Notes under the pieces: generated by a model
The model's input: the letters and a program-made list of their open reading frames with translations, nothing else
What the model was told of the DNA's origin: nothing
Databases searched by the model: none
DNA from: Providencia alcalifaciens
Lineage (GTDB): Bacteria; Pseudomonadota; Gammaproteobacteria; Enterobacterales; Enterobacteriaceae
Length of the DNA stretch: 64,000 nt
Assembly: GCF_915403165.1 (NCBI RefSeq)
Contig: NZ_OU659204.1
Coordinates: forward strand, 1,302,001-1,366,000
Direction: 5' to 3'
Translations under genes and position numbers: made by a program
Shown here: positions 38,101 to 44,883 of the stretch, piece after piece
Layout: each line of letters starts with the position of its first letter
Numbering within the stretch: the first letter of the stretch is position 1

Positions 38101-38629
38101 TATTCTTACCGGTGGTGAGGGCGATGATAAGTTGCTGGCTTTAGAAGGTGAAAACGTGTTTATTTCCTTAGAAGGCGAAGATAATTTGACCGGGGGTAAA
38201 GGCGATGACTTGTATATTGTCAGTGCGCATGGTGGCGCTGATGGTCATGGTGACGTAATTATTTCTGATATTGAGGGGCACAACCAAGTTGTCCTCATTG
38301 ATTTTAATCCGTATTCGGTGAGCCATCATCAGATTTCTGCTGATATGGCAGAAACCCGTTATCAATCAGAAAGTGGGCGGAGAGCCATTATACGGCACAG
38401 TAATCTCCTTAAATCAGAAGATAATGTCATGACGTTTAAACATTTAACAGGATATCAGTCATTAGCGAAAGTGAATGTGGAATCAACCGTTGATCGCTTA
38501 GTGCAATTGCTAGCGGAGCAGCGTCTTGCTGATGACAGTAATTTTGAGCCATCGGTGAGTAATAAAGATAACCATTATAAATGGGGAGCGGTGCAGGCAA
38601 CTGAACGCTTCATCAATCAGCTAACCTAA
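29126..38629 (+). CDS. Giant modular toxin: papain-like protease, ExoY-type cyclase, C80 autoprotease, pore segment, RTX repeats
   Basis: 3167 residues, no N-terminal signal peptide. Domains in order: papain-like Cys/His/Asp candidate (about 45-360; C57, H318, D339); ExoY/CyaA-type nucleotidyl cyclase (about 535-885); peptidase C80 autoprocessing domain (about 930-1165; H1052, C1097); a second C80-like copy without catalytic residues (about 1265-1415); a second papain-like copy with Cys and His replaced (about 1650-1830); a hydrophobic segment (2094-2193) like the TcdA/TcdB pore-forming region; RTX-type glycine/aspartate repeats (2463-3033); and a C-terminal amphipathic helix (TVDRLVQLLAEQ, 3121-3132) typical of type I secretion substrates. 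The order effector, autoprotease, pore, repeats is that of large clostridial toxins, with MARTX-type effectors. It sits alone between gloC and aspC on the plus strand; no secretion or acylation genes are near. The first 2.7 kb is markedly AT-rich and uses AGA and ATA codons often. The family name and host target are inferred; the exact toxin subfamily is not recognised. Confidence 0.9.
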   Translation: MPKPNIELHFSQSDFVKHSNQYDKKGGLFSVNNAKTSDLKKMVTWNGIDYSLSDGYCYGFSSAFLSYSSIGKGDDYLNAMKSLIDIANDESVYENKYDKIRIKALKKHAGILLNEHMQDVIFSHRLEVNLSTIYSNSFYKYTSGIRGRSFIDYMNDSIMEGADSYKKYKEKNGNKIKHKYVDYLSDLQKIKLKEFLSSLNHEFDYFEKTNGQLFRDPWFGAFHKAFYSRKDTLGENFTIKDANFAKEMILKSIAYDEYHYQKEVNKINGIDLNLKLHSYNGRLSYRNEINLNEFIDKISNHTRSSKEIQLFEFKAPAHSMALSVNYNEKTKSWDYAFFDPNYGVLKYYNENDFNKFLTDFVEKHADYYGFPKDKDGGYVVAFSEFQVSKNRRIPLNELNLENVRITENILLADDKTTVYLNENRKNKITYQSFNVENNIAKVELKIEGVKKTIYTDILNVAELVSLINENIKSVSNVSGDIFISHHDNKVYAVDGEFDIDSVRGISKGIDYDDVNLHIKPISKNNREILTGIPELHQQAIMQVANEENIIIGIRPIDEKSTSLILSGEYSSKGLNIKSKSADWGPHCGFIPVQQEYAKRTGRENKNKYNLYTQQAIDDGHAKSTILELTPERVNELTVYNEITPLEKVNGSEYSKTTSLLDGKEKIFLLKKINRDGKYFWHVFHEDEGNIKPFHVIADPLTGKALTADYDLFTVIFPFSDLEHYVKVIEMPNWSEWKSSVIYDELTLEQKKLYNNEAEYNKKEGRDNGITNKRIKEINKKLNNKIGRPDGFELIHHGADDANPASVMNDNFPITFFLPEKIKGKNKLSGSPEPIDTYFKMNAQGAIIINDVEQLSNLQQLLINQGYRAPLNKKWSEGDLAQYFDKKRKISATHIEKTAEVQRKMSIPPDTVSGQEINIEKILGKPVIQLDSGFDDVYLNYEKQHIMEVAAGEHSPNTNAIDHWPDPMAHYWDVKSRDAETNRRIKPTEYDYNVIIQLENDAVIKRVVANAFSKHPDDSMVIQYDIQTKQWKVLHGDLDRVKQGKIRYITAGHGDYKGHNQSTLYAGYTANQYADGINHLRKKLLNNKTPDKLVLIGCNLGRGGASENFAFKATNALAEHGMYMPITAYNRPLINMYLGNKLIVPDPAIRESVSTKGHKFIYQYLPDAQQIRINKNSSILYFINEFRRGELKLNQLNSYSEPDVFAAFRHPETRSLNFDLLKTVAYNPEVYQLFVSELKHHNGVLPESFYHDFSQKVDRLHMPSVPIWKMVDARHILHYSLSHSTPNDASLTVIVRVVNDPKGLVQAEKLAARNPKNTLIFQMDAGAKNWVLEYGSAELSSLLESQKKTQWVIIGDAATVRKPTDNLASMLLSVKHTYPFTTPEQILFHSTSPAMITDSGEQQLFTSNLSTKLKQLGIDASVSSKFTPTGSSRPIHPVIPMTDVSLITDKGLARKIGHSQIQSLFEKIALKEINIDDIRLVEHPYLADYFTNENGQLDKQKVKNVVYDPLFNIEFNRYLNGTENSATNASELFSLSLPKGYAQQADHIHTLLSGIKDDLFVLNHLSPRSKALLQTLFPSGDGIDNGKILDIVTDNNKFSLLSEKLVRFSQLGAHNFEGETAALKNLTFEDAFNLYDAGYTQRLQQFNRLMNQQNTGDVGYQVGLVNHGGVRSNHSSHARDQALGLVYGIEYALSDVHVARDLIERQAQLEEANLKNRLSPVEEKWLMEIKKYNQTLNEVISREGISVADQSVSNLFSSQSDIKNGITFLKGTQAVYTVINRERNGVYEYCLFDPQGIQFSVKHENRQLARQQFQQHVEGYFAENIQLADGQQISRGKAAGFSVMNNGDFRGDIQSIDLDATHVKAILSNSLNERSLILQNKAFITPKNCWVEFGNERIAFAKLQNLGATINGQPLSMSDLSIDNLHKKIRFSPEKLASYFTLMEGNQDDLAFIKIFNEQMKSKDIYQLVDHEGSFAETAVLKKQLNYLANDVDLQQDVIPASTLKNLQQVGVKLPRYQRVANRFGQGMGAAGAIQCLISAQTILNRLDHPDVTDTEAKELEKQFYLLCASAFFNHGDKVLQPMLLNIASKSGPTSLLRARLASGTVVVFSLVGMGLDAYQAYDSLSKLDTVTDPKQRQDLIVNASFSIASFIVSGVVVVGILIGASTIPVVGLAIGGVLIVGGWIYSGVRAVENIKEVIDIDWDRELEEGIRGALGIEPTLRTQQEINAKRYIDAFKQQDWNMDLAQFEQQLLPAGFDQHFSIVEKPIQRSEVRFYLTDDHGNYFLGGLKYAKWKNIPKSLPYFSIKGALSFTEADVDFILENKSYKNTAWFRNLPYVYREHGLQVRKHFSIKKEVKAVNDYVKVGSEPTNEQYFLNPNYQNPLLERFKARLRIPDVYTRSSIKQQLMVSSPEQISLFSRKKKYGVSEPVVAQDVSKGEQFINDRDRIGWYLEDKNSSGTSWNTANGNDVIIGYAEQKNAFQVLSGEKYFAGGNHDDLFYIRDGNLDSLQARADNQPTKYLDGQAGVDTVIVDTLPKYHHVYANLAKNTLHYKKEGNNPFISVASLQNVENFIVKGNSNDSLRGNSEDNILDGGYGKDLLIGEAGNDKLILTQGSAIGGEGNDRYHVRRYKWFDAVDNFYVSDRYWDRKEKKVKTRRYLSPVYQTITKTYEANVVIEETSQSQSMISLEYSLDEIKRVFVDGKDLHLVIKLPNATVDGKTYDNIESVVTIVLKNAVGELEGQKVIHHQYRVQTQDGFMLETRFEDNRPHQYFTLCYVESIDQTKSSERQVVKINEDLNTILVGENRHYISPDWGWFSHVGRVDQLEYQGNAQNNMLPFLQAGSHIQVSRGVDTYQVVQTQPDDREITFDFSAVNSQFTEKDKIILVLPNENGYMLKMNGLKLQRVDKQGKAQLSIHFTQVGNELGDAVLVQDKYSNLFNVNLKTQTLSPLNPIPESTDSQDAIILPIGYQSPSAVINGKQGDDIIIDRSGYGHILTGGEGDDKLLALEGENVFISLEGEDNLTGGKGDDLYIVSAHGGADGHGDVIISDIEGHNQVVLIDFNPYSVSHHQISADMAETRYQSESGRRAIIRHSNLLKSEDNVMTFKHLTGYQSLAKVNVESTVDRLVQLLAEQRLADDSNFEPSVSNKDNHYKWGAVQATERFINQLT
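29258..30205 (+). other. Toxin domain 1: papain-like (YopT/C58-type) protease candidate
   Basis: Residues 45-360. GYCYGFSS (C57), APAHSMALSV (H318) and YAFFDPNYG (D339) have the motif style of C58 peptidases such as YopT and LifA: Cys followed by Gly, His before a beta strand, Asp in FDPN. The His-Asp gap (21) fits, but the Cys-His gap (261) is much longer than in YopT, implying a large insertion. MARTX DmX or MCF-type Cys/His/Asp effectors are alternatives. The substrate is unknown. Confidence 0.6.
30728..31780 (+). other. Toxin domain 2: ExoY/CyaA/edema-factor nucleotidyl cyclase
   Basis: Residues about 535-885. GIRPID (R554), then K572 and K579 in SKGLNIKSKSADWGP with the same seven-residue spacing as CyaA and edema factor; the metal pair D708/D710 in LTADYDLF; and H796 with N802 in HHGADDANP, again the family spacing. 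All catalytic positions I can place are kept. Relatives make cAMP or cGMP after activation by a host protein (calmodulin or actin); which applies here cannot be read from sequence. Confidence 0.88.
31913..32620 (+). other. Toxin domain 3: peptidase C80 autoprocessing domain
   Basis: Residues about 930-1165. YDYNVIIQLENDAV opens a domain like the MARTX/TcdB cysteine protease. H1052 lies in TAGHGDY and C1097 in LIGCNLG, 45 residues apart (49 in V. cholerae MARTX). Relatives are switched on by inositol hexakisphosphate in the host cell and cut after leucine. L922-G923 just upstream (KILGKP) is a plausible cut site that would free domains 1 and 2. Confidence 0.85.
32918..33370 (+). other. Toxin domain 4: degenerate second C80-like domain
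   Basis: Residues about 1265-1415. LTVIVRVVNDPKG, then RNPKNTLIFQMDAG and NWVLEYG, follow the same pattern as YNVIIQLENDAV, KHPDDSMVIQYDI and QWKVLHG in the active copy. Where the active copy has AGHG this one has IGDA (D1355), and where it has IGC this one has FHST (1387-1390). It is probably a structural or inositol-phosphate-sensing remnant. Confidence 0.6.
34073..34615 (+). other. Toxin domain 5: degenerate papain-like domain
   Basis: Residues about 1650-1830. GYQVGL (Q1660) parallels GYCYGF of domain 1, TQAVYTVI (Q1772) parallels AHSMALSV, and CLFDPQG (D1792) parallels FFDPNYG. The spacing 112 and 20 is close to YopT (119 and 16) and LifA. Cys and His are both replaced by Gln, so it should be inactive as a protease. 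It lies just before the pore region, as the C58 domain does in LifA-type toxins. Confidence 0.45.
35405..35704 (+). other. Toxin domain 6: hydrophobic pore-forming/translocation segment
   Basis: Residues 2094-2193 contain VVVFSLVGMGLDAY, SIASFIVSGVVVVGILIG and IPVVGLAIGGVLIVGGWIY, within a helical region starting near residue 1990 (RVANRFGQGMGAAGA). Such glycine-rich hydrophobic helices characterise the TcdA/TcdB pore-forming domain that inserts at low pH. It probably carries domains 1-3 across the endosomal membrane. Confidence 0.7.
36512..36640 (+). repeat. RTX-like repeat block 1
   Basis: Residues about 2463-2505 read GNDVIIGY, then FAGGNHDDLFYI. These are imperfect GGxGxDxux nonapeptides that would bind calcium, separated from the next block by about 70 residues. 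Confidence 0.6.
36848..37000 (+). repeat. RTX repeat block 2
   Basis: Residues about 2575-2625: GNSNDSLRG, GNSEDNILDG, GYGKDLLIG, EAGNDKLIL, GGEGNDRYHV. This is the clearest run of hemolysin-type calcium-binding nonapeptides in the protein. Confidence 0.8.
38048..38224 (+). repeat. RTX repeat block 3
   Basis: Residues about 2975-3033: GKQGDDIIID, GGEGDDKLLA, LEGEDNLTGGKGDDLYIV. It lies about 135 residues before the C terminus, where type I secreted proteins keep their calcium-binding repeats. Confidence 0.78.
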
Positions 38630-38646
38630 TGAAATTATTGTAATAA

Positions 38647-38671
38647 AAAACACCCCATGATGGGGTGTTTT
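38647..38671. terminator. Bidirectional terminator between toxin gene and aspC
   Basis: AAAACACCCCA pairs perfectly with TGGGGTGTTTT around TGA. It ends both the toxin gene and the convergent aspC. Confidence 0.93.
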
Positions 38672-38697
38672 GCAATTCATCAGACTAAAATTTAATC

Positions 38698-39888
38698 TTA
38701 AAGTACTTTCACAATGGCATCACACAGAGGAACCATGTTTTCCAGTGTTAAGCCAGCCACGTTGATACGGCCAGAACTTACTGCATAGATACCAAATTCG
38801 CTACGTAGACGCTCTACCTGCTCTTTAGTCAGCCCACTGAAGGAGAACATACCATTTTGGTTGATGATGAAGCTAAAGTCTTGTTTAGCGCCTTTCTCTT
38901 CTAATGTTTTAACCAGCAACTGACGCATACGTTTGATACGCTCGCGCATTGAAGTCAGTTCTTGGATCCACTCAGCTTTTAATGTTTCATCAGACAGGAT
39001 AGTGGTAACAACCGCCGCACCGTGTGCTGGTGGGTTAGAGTAGTTAGCACGAATAACCGCTTTCGCTTGGCTAAATGCGCGCTCAGCGTTATCGCTATCT
39101 TTGGCGATGATGGTGCAAGCACCCACTCGCTCATTGTACAGACCGAAGTTTTTCGAGAATGAGCTTGCCACAATCATTTCTGGGTTGTTTTTGGTGAAAA
39201 TACGTAAGCCTTCCGCATCTTCATCTAAACCTTTCGCAAAACCTTGGTAAGCGAAATCGAATACTGCTAATAACCCTTTTTCAGCACACAGAGCAGCCAG
39301 TTGAGCCCATTGCTCTGGCGTTGGGTCAATACCAGTTGGGTTATGGCAGCAGCCATGAAGAACAATGACATCGCCTGCAACTGCAGAAGAGAGGCTGTTC
39401 AGCATGCCAGCAAAGTCCATACCGTGGTTAGCCGCATCGTAGTAATTGTAAGTCAGCACTTCTAAGCCAGCTGCTTCGAAAATATTCTTATGGTTAGGCC
39501 ACGTTGGGTTGCTTATCCAAACACGCTTTGCGTTAGTTTGTTTAGCAATGAAATCGGCTGCGATACGCAGGGCACCTGTACCACCTGGTGCTTGTGCCGT
39601 ACGAGCACGTTGTGAGCTGATGATTTCATGGTTAGCACCAAACAGCAGGGCTTGAGTGACACGACCAAACTCCGGCATTCCACTAATCGCGAGGTAATTT
39701 TTGGTATTCTCGTTTTCTAGCAGGAATTTCTCTGCTTTTTTGACCGTGTCTAGAACCGGGGTTTTACCTGATTCGTCTTTGTAGACACCGATACCGAGGT
39801 TGATTTTGTTATCGCGAGGATCAGCACGGAAACTATCAGCAAGACCGAGGATAGGGTCAGCTGGGGCAGAAATGATTTTCTCAAACAT
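38698..39888 (-). CDS. aspC: Aspartate aminotransferase AspC
   Basis: 396 residues, exactly the E. coli length, from the ATG at 39888 ([16 protein letters not shown]); an earlier in-frame start would add 31 unsupported residues. This cytosolic PLP enzyme interconverts aspartate and oxaloacetate with glutamate and 2-oxoglutarate. The PLP lysine lies in [23 protein letters not shown] and [11 protein letters not shown] are the other family motifs. Confidence 0.97.
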   Translation of the reverse strand: MFEKIISAPADPILGLADSFRADPRDNKINLGIGVYKDESGKTPVLDTVKKAEKFLLENENTKNYLAISGMPEFGRVTQALLFGANHEIISSQRARTAQAPGGTGALRIAADFIAKQTNAKRVWISNPTWPNHKNIFEAAGLEVLTYNYYDAANHGMDFAGMLNSLSSAVAGDVIVLHGCCHNPTGIDPTPEQWAQLAALCAEKGLLAVFDFAYQGFAKGLDEDAEGLRIFTKNNPEMIVASSFSKNFGLYNERVGACTIIAKDSDNAERAFSQAKAVIRANYSNPPAHGAAVVTTILSDETLKAEWIQELTSMRERIKRMRQLLVKTLEEKGAKQDFSFIINQNGMFSFSGLTKEQVERLRSEFGIYAVSSGRINVAGLTLENMVPLCDAIVKVL

Positions 39889-40240
39889 ATTGTCGATTCC
39901 AAAACTCTGTGGTTTAGCTGAAAAGAGGTATAACGGAAAATGTCGAGCCATCAGAGTAACTTGGAAGAGGGTTTTTGCCAATTGTTTTACTAAAAATTGG
40001 TGTGATCTTGTGAGCTAGATAGCCATTACATCAAATTTAACCAAAAATAGAGTATAGACCAGTGAGTTAATCTAATTAGTGGGATTATTAACAAATAAGA
40101 CGGTTTGCAGATTCGATAATGGGGAGTTCAGAGAAGTCAGGTTTGGGGGAGTGCAGTAAGTTATCGGTAAAACAAAATTTATAAAAAACGATCTATTTAT
40201 AAAAATAATCTATAAAGCTCAATTTATAAAACATGAGCAA
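39889..40240. other. aspC-ompF intergenic region with three ATTTATAAAA copies
   Basis: 352 bases with no gene. It should hold the aspC promoter on the minus strand. At 40177-40186, 40195-40204 and 40222-40231 the decamer ATTTATAAAA occurs three times on the plus strand, with start-to-start spacing of 18 and 27 bases. It may be AT-rich drift or a nucleoid-protein site. Confidence 0.45.
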
Positions 40241-40268
40241 TAAAAAAGCAGCGCCGGAGCGCTGCTTT
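40241..40268 (-). terminator. Terminator of ompF
   Basis: AAAGCAGCGC pairs with GCGCTGCTTT around CGGA; read on the minus strand it ends in a T run. It lies about 45 bases after the ompF stop. Confidence 0.9.
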
Positions 40269-40312
40269 CAAAAACATGATTTACTGTTTTCAGATTATCC
40301 GTTAACGGATAA

Positions 40313-41425
40313 TTAGAATTGGTAAACTAAACCTAAACCAACTACGTTGTCAGTCATCAGACCAGCTTCGTTAGTGAAGTCGTTGTCTTTCAGCAGGTTG
40401 ATTTTGTAATCAACAACTGCAGACATGTTTTTGTTGAAGTAGTAGTAAGAACCTACAGAGATATATTTAACTAAATCTTGGTTCTCATATTTGTCACCAG
40501 CGATGCTAGTGAAACCTAATGATTTACCTTTAGATTGGTTATAACCGATAGATGGTTTCAGACCGAAATCGAACAGGTATTGAGCAACTAATTCAACGTT
40601 TTCAGTTTTGTTAGCAATAAGGTTGTCTGAACCATAGTGAGTAGTGTTCAGAGATTGACCGTACATAGCTGCTAAGTATACGTTGTTAGCGTCAAATTTA
40701 GCACCAACGTTCCATGCTTCAGCGCGTTCGCCACGAGCAGTAGAAGTCAGAGCTTTTTGAGCTTCAGTACGAGCAGAGTTAGAGTAACCACCACCCAGAG
40801 TCACGCCCCAACCTAAGTCATAAGCGGTAGAGAAACCGTAACCGTCACCGTTGTCTTTGCTAGCTTTGTCAACACCTGATTTGTTTGAATCAGTGTTTTT
40901 GCCTTGATATTGCAGAGCGAAGCTCAGGCCATCAACATAACCGAACATGTTGTTGTTACGGTAAGTCGCTAAGTTACGGTTACGTGAAGTCATGAACGTA
41001 TCAGACTGAGCCATGGTGTCGCCGCCCCATAATGGGAAAACGTCGGTCCATGCGTTCGTGTCATAGATAACACCGTAGTTACGGCCGTAGTCTACAGAAC
41101 CGAAATCTTTGAATTTCAGACCAGCGTAAGCTAAACGGTTTTTGTTTTCTGCGTTAACTTCAGTTTTGTTAGTCTTAGTTTCCCACTCGAAACGACCAAA
41201 ACCAGTCAGTTGGTCATTGATCTGAGTGTCACCTTTGATACCTAAACGAACGCGTGAATCGTCGCCATCTTCGCCGCTTTCTGAGTTAGCGAAATAGTGA
41301 CGAACGTCAACTTTACCGTACAGGTCTAATTTGTTGCCGTCTTTGTTGTAGATTTCAGCTGCGTTTGCTGCACCAGCAGCTAACAGAGCTGGGATAACCA
41401 TTGCAAGAATATTGCGTTTCATCAT
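40313..41425 (-). CDS. ompF: Outer membrane porin, OmpF/OmpC family
   Basis: 370 residues from the tandem ATG at 41425 ([22 protein letters not shown], signal peptide cut before AEIYNKDG). A trimeric 16-strand general porin. Conserved marks are [13 protein letters not shown], the constriction-loop region with [36 protein letters not shown] and the terminal VGLGLVYQF ending in Phe. Its position between aspC and asnS is that of ompF in E. coli, though the sequence is diverged enough that the name rests partly on synteny. GAGGG precedes the start. Confidence 0.92.
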   Translation of the reverse strand: MMKRNILAMVIPALLAAGAANAAEIYNKDGNKLDLYGKVDVRHYFANSESGEDGDDSRVRLGIKGDTQINDQLTGFGRFEWETKTNKTEVNAENKNRLAYAGLKFKDFGSVDYGRNYGVIYDTNAWTDVFPLWGGDTMAQSDTFMTSRNRNLATYRNNNMFGYVDGLSFALQYQGKNTDSNKSGVDKASKDNGDGYGFSTAYDLGWGVTLGGGYSNSARTEAQKALTSTARGERAEAWNVGAKFDANNVYLAAMYGQSLNTTHYGSDNLIANKTENVELVAQYLFDFGLKPSIGYNQSKGKSLGFTSIAGDKYENQDLVKYISVGSYYYFNKNMSAVVDYKINLLKDNDFTNEAGLMTDNVVGLGLVYQF

Positions 41426-41566
41426 TATTATTACCCTCATTGGTGTTATTCGGACACCTGCCACTGCCAAAAATAATCCATAAATTTCTTTTGAACTATT
41501 TATGAGAGATTAGTGTCGTCTTTAGTCGGCGTCCAGTGTTCCATTGGTAGATAAATTTATCCACCC

Positions 41567-41645
41567 CCAAAATGCTACAAAAACGAAGATTCTGAAACAA
41601 ATGGTAACAGAGTGTTTCTAAATGTAAAAAATAGAGTAAAAAACA
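41567..41645 (-). promoter_or_regulatory. Candidate OmpR-binding sites of ompF
   Basis: On the minus strand the region reads TTTACATTTAGAAACA, then GTTACCATTTGTTTC, then TTTTTGTAGCATTTTG. The first two resemble OmpR F1/F2 boxes; the last closely matches the E. coli F3 core TCTTTGTAGCACTTTC. They lie about 140-220 bases before the ATG, consistent with a long ompF leader. Control by EnvZ/OmpR is inferred. Confidence 0.5.
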
Positions 41646-41964
41646 ACCGCTCATCCTACCAGTTGAAAAAATTTTACAAAAAAGAGGGAACTTTTTTGAA
41701 AGACAAATTGAACTTTTTTCGAACGATATCATTCATTGATGAGGGAAAAGTGTACTGACAAATAAGAATGGCAACACGCTCAAAGCAGATTATTCTTAGT
41801 CGGAATAGGAATCGTTAATAAAAAAGCAAAAAATAGGGTAATAAAAGGAAAACTGTGACAGTGCTCTCAAAATATTCAGTCAGGGACAATAATTAGCGAT
41901 AAATCAATGTTAGCGACCCTTTTGGGTATGACGTTTTGATAAAAACGAGCAATAAATAGTCGGG
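41646..41964. other. Region between asnS terminator and ompF promoter
   Basis: About 320 AT-rich bases with no gene seen on either strand. I see no micF-like or other RNA gene with a convincing terminator. Confidence 0.4.
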
Positions 41965-41997
41965 ATAAAAATATCGGGCCACTCAGTGACCCGATAT
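41965..41997 (-). terminator. Terminator of asnS
   Basis: ATATCGGG pairs with CCCGATAT around an inner CAC/GTG stem; on the minus strand the T run follows (complement of TAAAAATAT). Confidence 0.85.
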
Positions 41998-42033
41998 GAA
42001 TAACTATTTAAGCCGTATGACGGGCAATTAGCA

Positions 42034-43434
42034 TTAGAATGCTGCGTTTCTTGGGGTACGTGGGAATGGGATCACTTCACGTACGTTGCTGACGCCAGTG
42101 ACGTAAGCAATTAAACGCTCAAAACCAAGACCGAAACCGGAATGAGGCACAGTGCCGTAACGGCGCAGATCACGATACCACCAGTAATCTTCTTTATTCA
42201 TGCCCATTTCTTCTAAACGTGCATCCAGTCTATCTAAACGTTCTTCACGCTGAGAACCACCGATGATTTCACCAATACCAGGGGCTAAGACGTCCATCGC
42301 GGCAACGGTTTTACCGTCTTCATTAAGGCGCATATAGAAAGCTTTAATATCTTTCGGGTAGTTTTTAACCACCACTGGCGCTTTAAAGTGTTGCTCAGCT
42401 AAGTAACGCTCATGCTCAGAAGACATATCGACACCCCAGTAAACCGGGTTTTCGAATTTCTGGCCGCAGGTTTCGAGGATTTTGATCGCATCGGTATAGT
42501 CAACTTGTGCAAAATCAGAATTCACAAAACGTTCCAGACGGTTAATCACGTCTTTATCAACACGCTCAGCAAAGAATTCAAGGTCATCACGACGTTCAGT
42601 TAATGCCGCTTTGAACGCATATTTCAGCATTTTTTCAGCCAGACCCGCGATGTCATCTAAGTTAGCAAATGCCACTTCAGGCTCTAACATCCAGAATTCA
42701 GCTAAGTGACGGCTGGTGTTGGAGTTTTCTGCGCGGAAAGTTGGACCAAAGGTATAGATTTTGCTTAATGCAGTCGCATAAGCTTCACCGTTCAACTGAC
42801 CCGAAACCGTTAAGAAGGCTTCGCGACCGAAGAAATCTTCGCTGAAATCCACTTCGCCTTTGTCATTACGCGGCAAGTTGTTGTAGTCCAGTGTAGAAAC
42901 ACGGAACATTTCACCCGCACCTTCGGTATCTGATGCTGTGATAAGTGGGGTTGATACCCAGAAGAAACCCTGCTCATCAAAGAAACGATGCAGAGCTTGC
43001 GCTAATGTGTGGCGAACTCGTGCGACAGCACCGATTAAGTTAGTACGTGGACGCAAGTGAGCGGCTTCACGTAAAAACTCGATGCTGTGGCGTTTGGCTG
43101 CCATTGGGTAAGTGTCAGGATCTTCAACCCAACCAACGACTTTCACGGACGTTGCTTGTAATTCAAAAGATTGACCTTGACCTTGAGATTCGGTCACGAC
43201 ACCGGTGACTTCCACAGAGCAGCCTGTGGTTAAATGCAGGACTTCGTCATTATAATTAGATAAATTATTATTGATGATAGCCTGTAATGGGTTAAAGCAT
43301 GAACCGTCATAAACGGCGAGGAAAGAAAAACCAGCTTTTGAATCTCTCCTTGTACGTACCCAGCCTTGAACGGTGACTTCAGAGCCCACCGCCACACGGC
43401 CTTGCAGTACATCGACTACAGGCGCAACGATCAT
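42034..43434 (-). CDS. asnS: Asparaginyl-tRNA synthetase AsnS
   Basis: 466 residues, the E. coli length. A class IIb synthetase: N-terminal OB anticodon-binding domain ([14 protein letters not shown], about 22-35), motif 1 in the [12 protein letters not shown] area, motif 2 [15 protein letters not shown] and motif 3 [12 protein letters not shown]. It ends with [11 protein letters not shown], the diagnostic AsnS tail. GAGAG lies upstream of the ATG. It lies between ompF and pncB, as in E. coli. Confidence 0.98.
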   Translation of the reverse strand: MIVAPVVDVLQGRVAVGSEVTVQGWVRTRRDSKAGFSFLAVYDGSCFNPLQAIINNNLSNYNDEVLHLTTGCSVEVTGVVTESQGQGQSFELQATSVKVVGWVEDPDTYPMAAKRHSIEFLREAAHLRPRTNLIGAVARVRHTLAQALHRFFDEQGFFWVSTPLITASDTEGAGEMFRVSTLDYNNLPRNDKGEVDFSEDFFGREAFLTVSGQLNGEAYATALSKIYTFGPTFRAENSNTSRHLAEFWMLEPEVAFANLDDIAGLAEKMLKYAFKAALTERRDDLEFFAERVDKDVINRLERFVNSDFAQVDYTDAIKILETCGQKFENPVYWGVDMSSEHERYLAEQHFKAPVVVKNYPKDIKAFYMRLNEDGKTVAAMDVLAPGIGEIIGGSQREERLDRLDARLEEMGMNKEDYWWYRDLRRYGTVPHSGFGLGFERLIAYVTGVSNVREVIPFPRTPRNAAF

Positions 43435-43668
43435 AAAAATTACTCTCTTTTAAATAATATTAACGATATGAGATGACGAGTATGCGTTATTGGGGTTGAC
43501 TGCTTAAGGGTTTACTAAGAAACACTATATAAGAAGAAAACTCACGATAAGAAAAAGCGATAACCCGACATCTTTTCCGAAATCCCATATTTCAGGGGTA
43601 ATCTGCTATGTTACTTGCCATTTGGCAGGAAACAAGTAAAAAATCGCTATCGGGTTATTAATTTGTTT

Positions 43669-44883
43669 TTAGCAGGCTTTTTCCATTTTAGGAAGGTCAA
43701 AGGCTTTGCGTAGCTGATTCACAAATTCATCATCTTCACAGATGGTTTTTCCGGGGCTATCGGATAATTTAGCAACGGGTTTGCCATTACATTCCACCAG
43801 CTTGATCACGATATTCATCGGAACCACATTCGGAATGTTGCAAGTGAGCCTTGTGCCAATACCAAACACTAAATTTACCCGTTTATTGAAATAGTGGTAT
43901 AGCTCTAAGGCTTTTTGCAGGTCTAAATTATCGGAGAACACCAGTGTTTTACTCAGTGGATCAATGCCCAATTTCTGATAATGGGCGATAGCTTTTTCAC
44001 CCCATTCAATAGGATCCCCAGAATCGTGGCGTAACCCTTGGTAACGATTAGCAAACTCGCGGTCAAAATCACGCAGAAATGCATCCATCGTAATACAATC
44101 GGTGAGGGCGATACCCAAATGATTTGGGTACTCATCTAGCCAGCTTTGTAGGGCTTCACGTTGGCTATTGGCGAGTTCAGGGCTTATCTGTTGATGAGCT
44201 TGGAACCATTCATGTGCTTGGGTACCTACAGGCATTAAGCCCAATTCACGAGCTAATTTGTAGTTACTGGTACCGACTAAATAAGGAAACTCTTGCTTGA
44301 GCATGCCCACGATAGCCGCTTGTACTTCATAGGAAAAACGCCGACGAGTACCGAAATCCATCAACTTAAAACCGGATAGATTCAATTGGCGTTCGCTGGC
44401 TTCTTGATAAAACAGTCCCAGTAATTTGCGCAGTTGGTTAACGGCAGCATCCGCGGTAATGGTAGGGTGTCTATCACGTTGAACAATTTCACTCACGAGC
44501 GCTAATAGTGGTACTTCCCACATAATCACTTCGCGCCATGGGCCACTGATTCGCATTGCCAGTTGACCATTATCAGCGACGCTGACGACAACTTGCTCAG
44601 GATTAAAGCGGAATGTTTTTAGCCACGAGAGGTAGTCTTCGGTGAAAAAGGGCAGAGTACGCAGGTACTGATATTCATCATCCGAAAGCGAAAGCTGTGC
44701 CATCAATTGGATCTGTTGTTCAATCTCATTGGCATAGGCACCTAAAATATCACTGCTACGGCAACGAAATTCAGCGACAACAGGCACTTGGTTGTAGCGG
44801 TGAAAAACGGCTTGCTGCATATGAAGCTTATAAGCATCGGTATCCAGCAGTGATGTAATAATCGGTGTTACGTCTAAATTCAT
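43669..44883 (-). CDS. pncB: Nicotinate phosphoribosyltransferase PncB
   Basis: 404 residues (E. coli 400). It joins nicotinate to PRPP, with ATP hydrolysis, in NAD salvage. [14 protein letters not shown] at the N terminus, the [10 protein letters not shown] motif, [12 protein letters not shown] (holding the His phosphorylated in the family) and GLRHDSGDP are all present. A NadR-type operator was looked for upstream and not recognised. Confidence 0.97.
   Translation of the reverse strand: MNLDVTPIITSLLDTDAYKLHMQQAVFHRYNQVPVVAEFRCRSSDILGAYANEIEQQIQLMAQLSLSDDEYQYLRTLPFFTEDYLSWLKTFRFNPEQVVVSVADNGQLAMRISGPWREVIMWEVPLLALVSEIVQRDRHPTITADAAVNQLRKLLGLFYQEASERQLNLSGFKLMDFGTRRRFSYEVQAAIVGMLKQEFPYLVGTSNYKLARELGLMPVGTQAHEWFQAHQQISPELANSQREALQSWLDEYPNHLGIALTDCITMDAFLRDFDREFANRYQGLRHDSGDPIEWGEKAIAHYQKLGIDPLSKTLVFSDNLDLQKALELYHYFNKRVNLVFGIGTRLTCNIPNVVPMNIVIKLVECNGKPVAKLSDSPGKTICEDDEFVNQLRKAFDLPKMEKAC

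Noticed and set aside
28938..39888. Type I secretion genes, RTX acyltransferase, transposase or integrase beside the toxin gene
   Set aside because: Looked for on both flanks; the neighbours are gloC and aspC and the gaps are too short for such genes. No insertion-sequence inverted repeats were seen.
41496..41732. A 78-codon reverse frame upstream of ompF
   Set aside because: It covers the OmpR-type sites and the ompF promoter/leader and shows no protein-like pattern.
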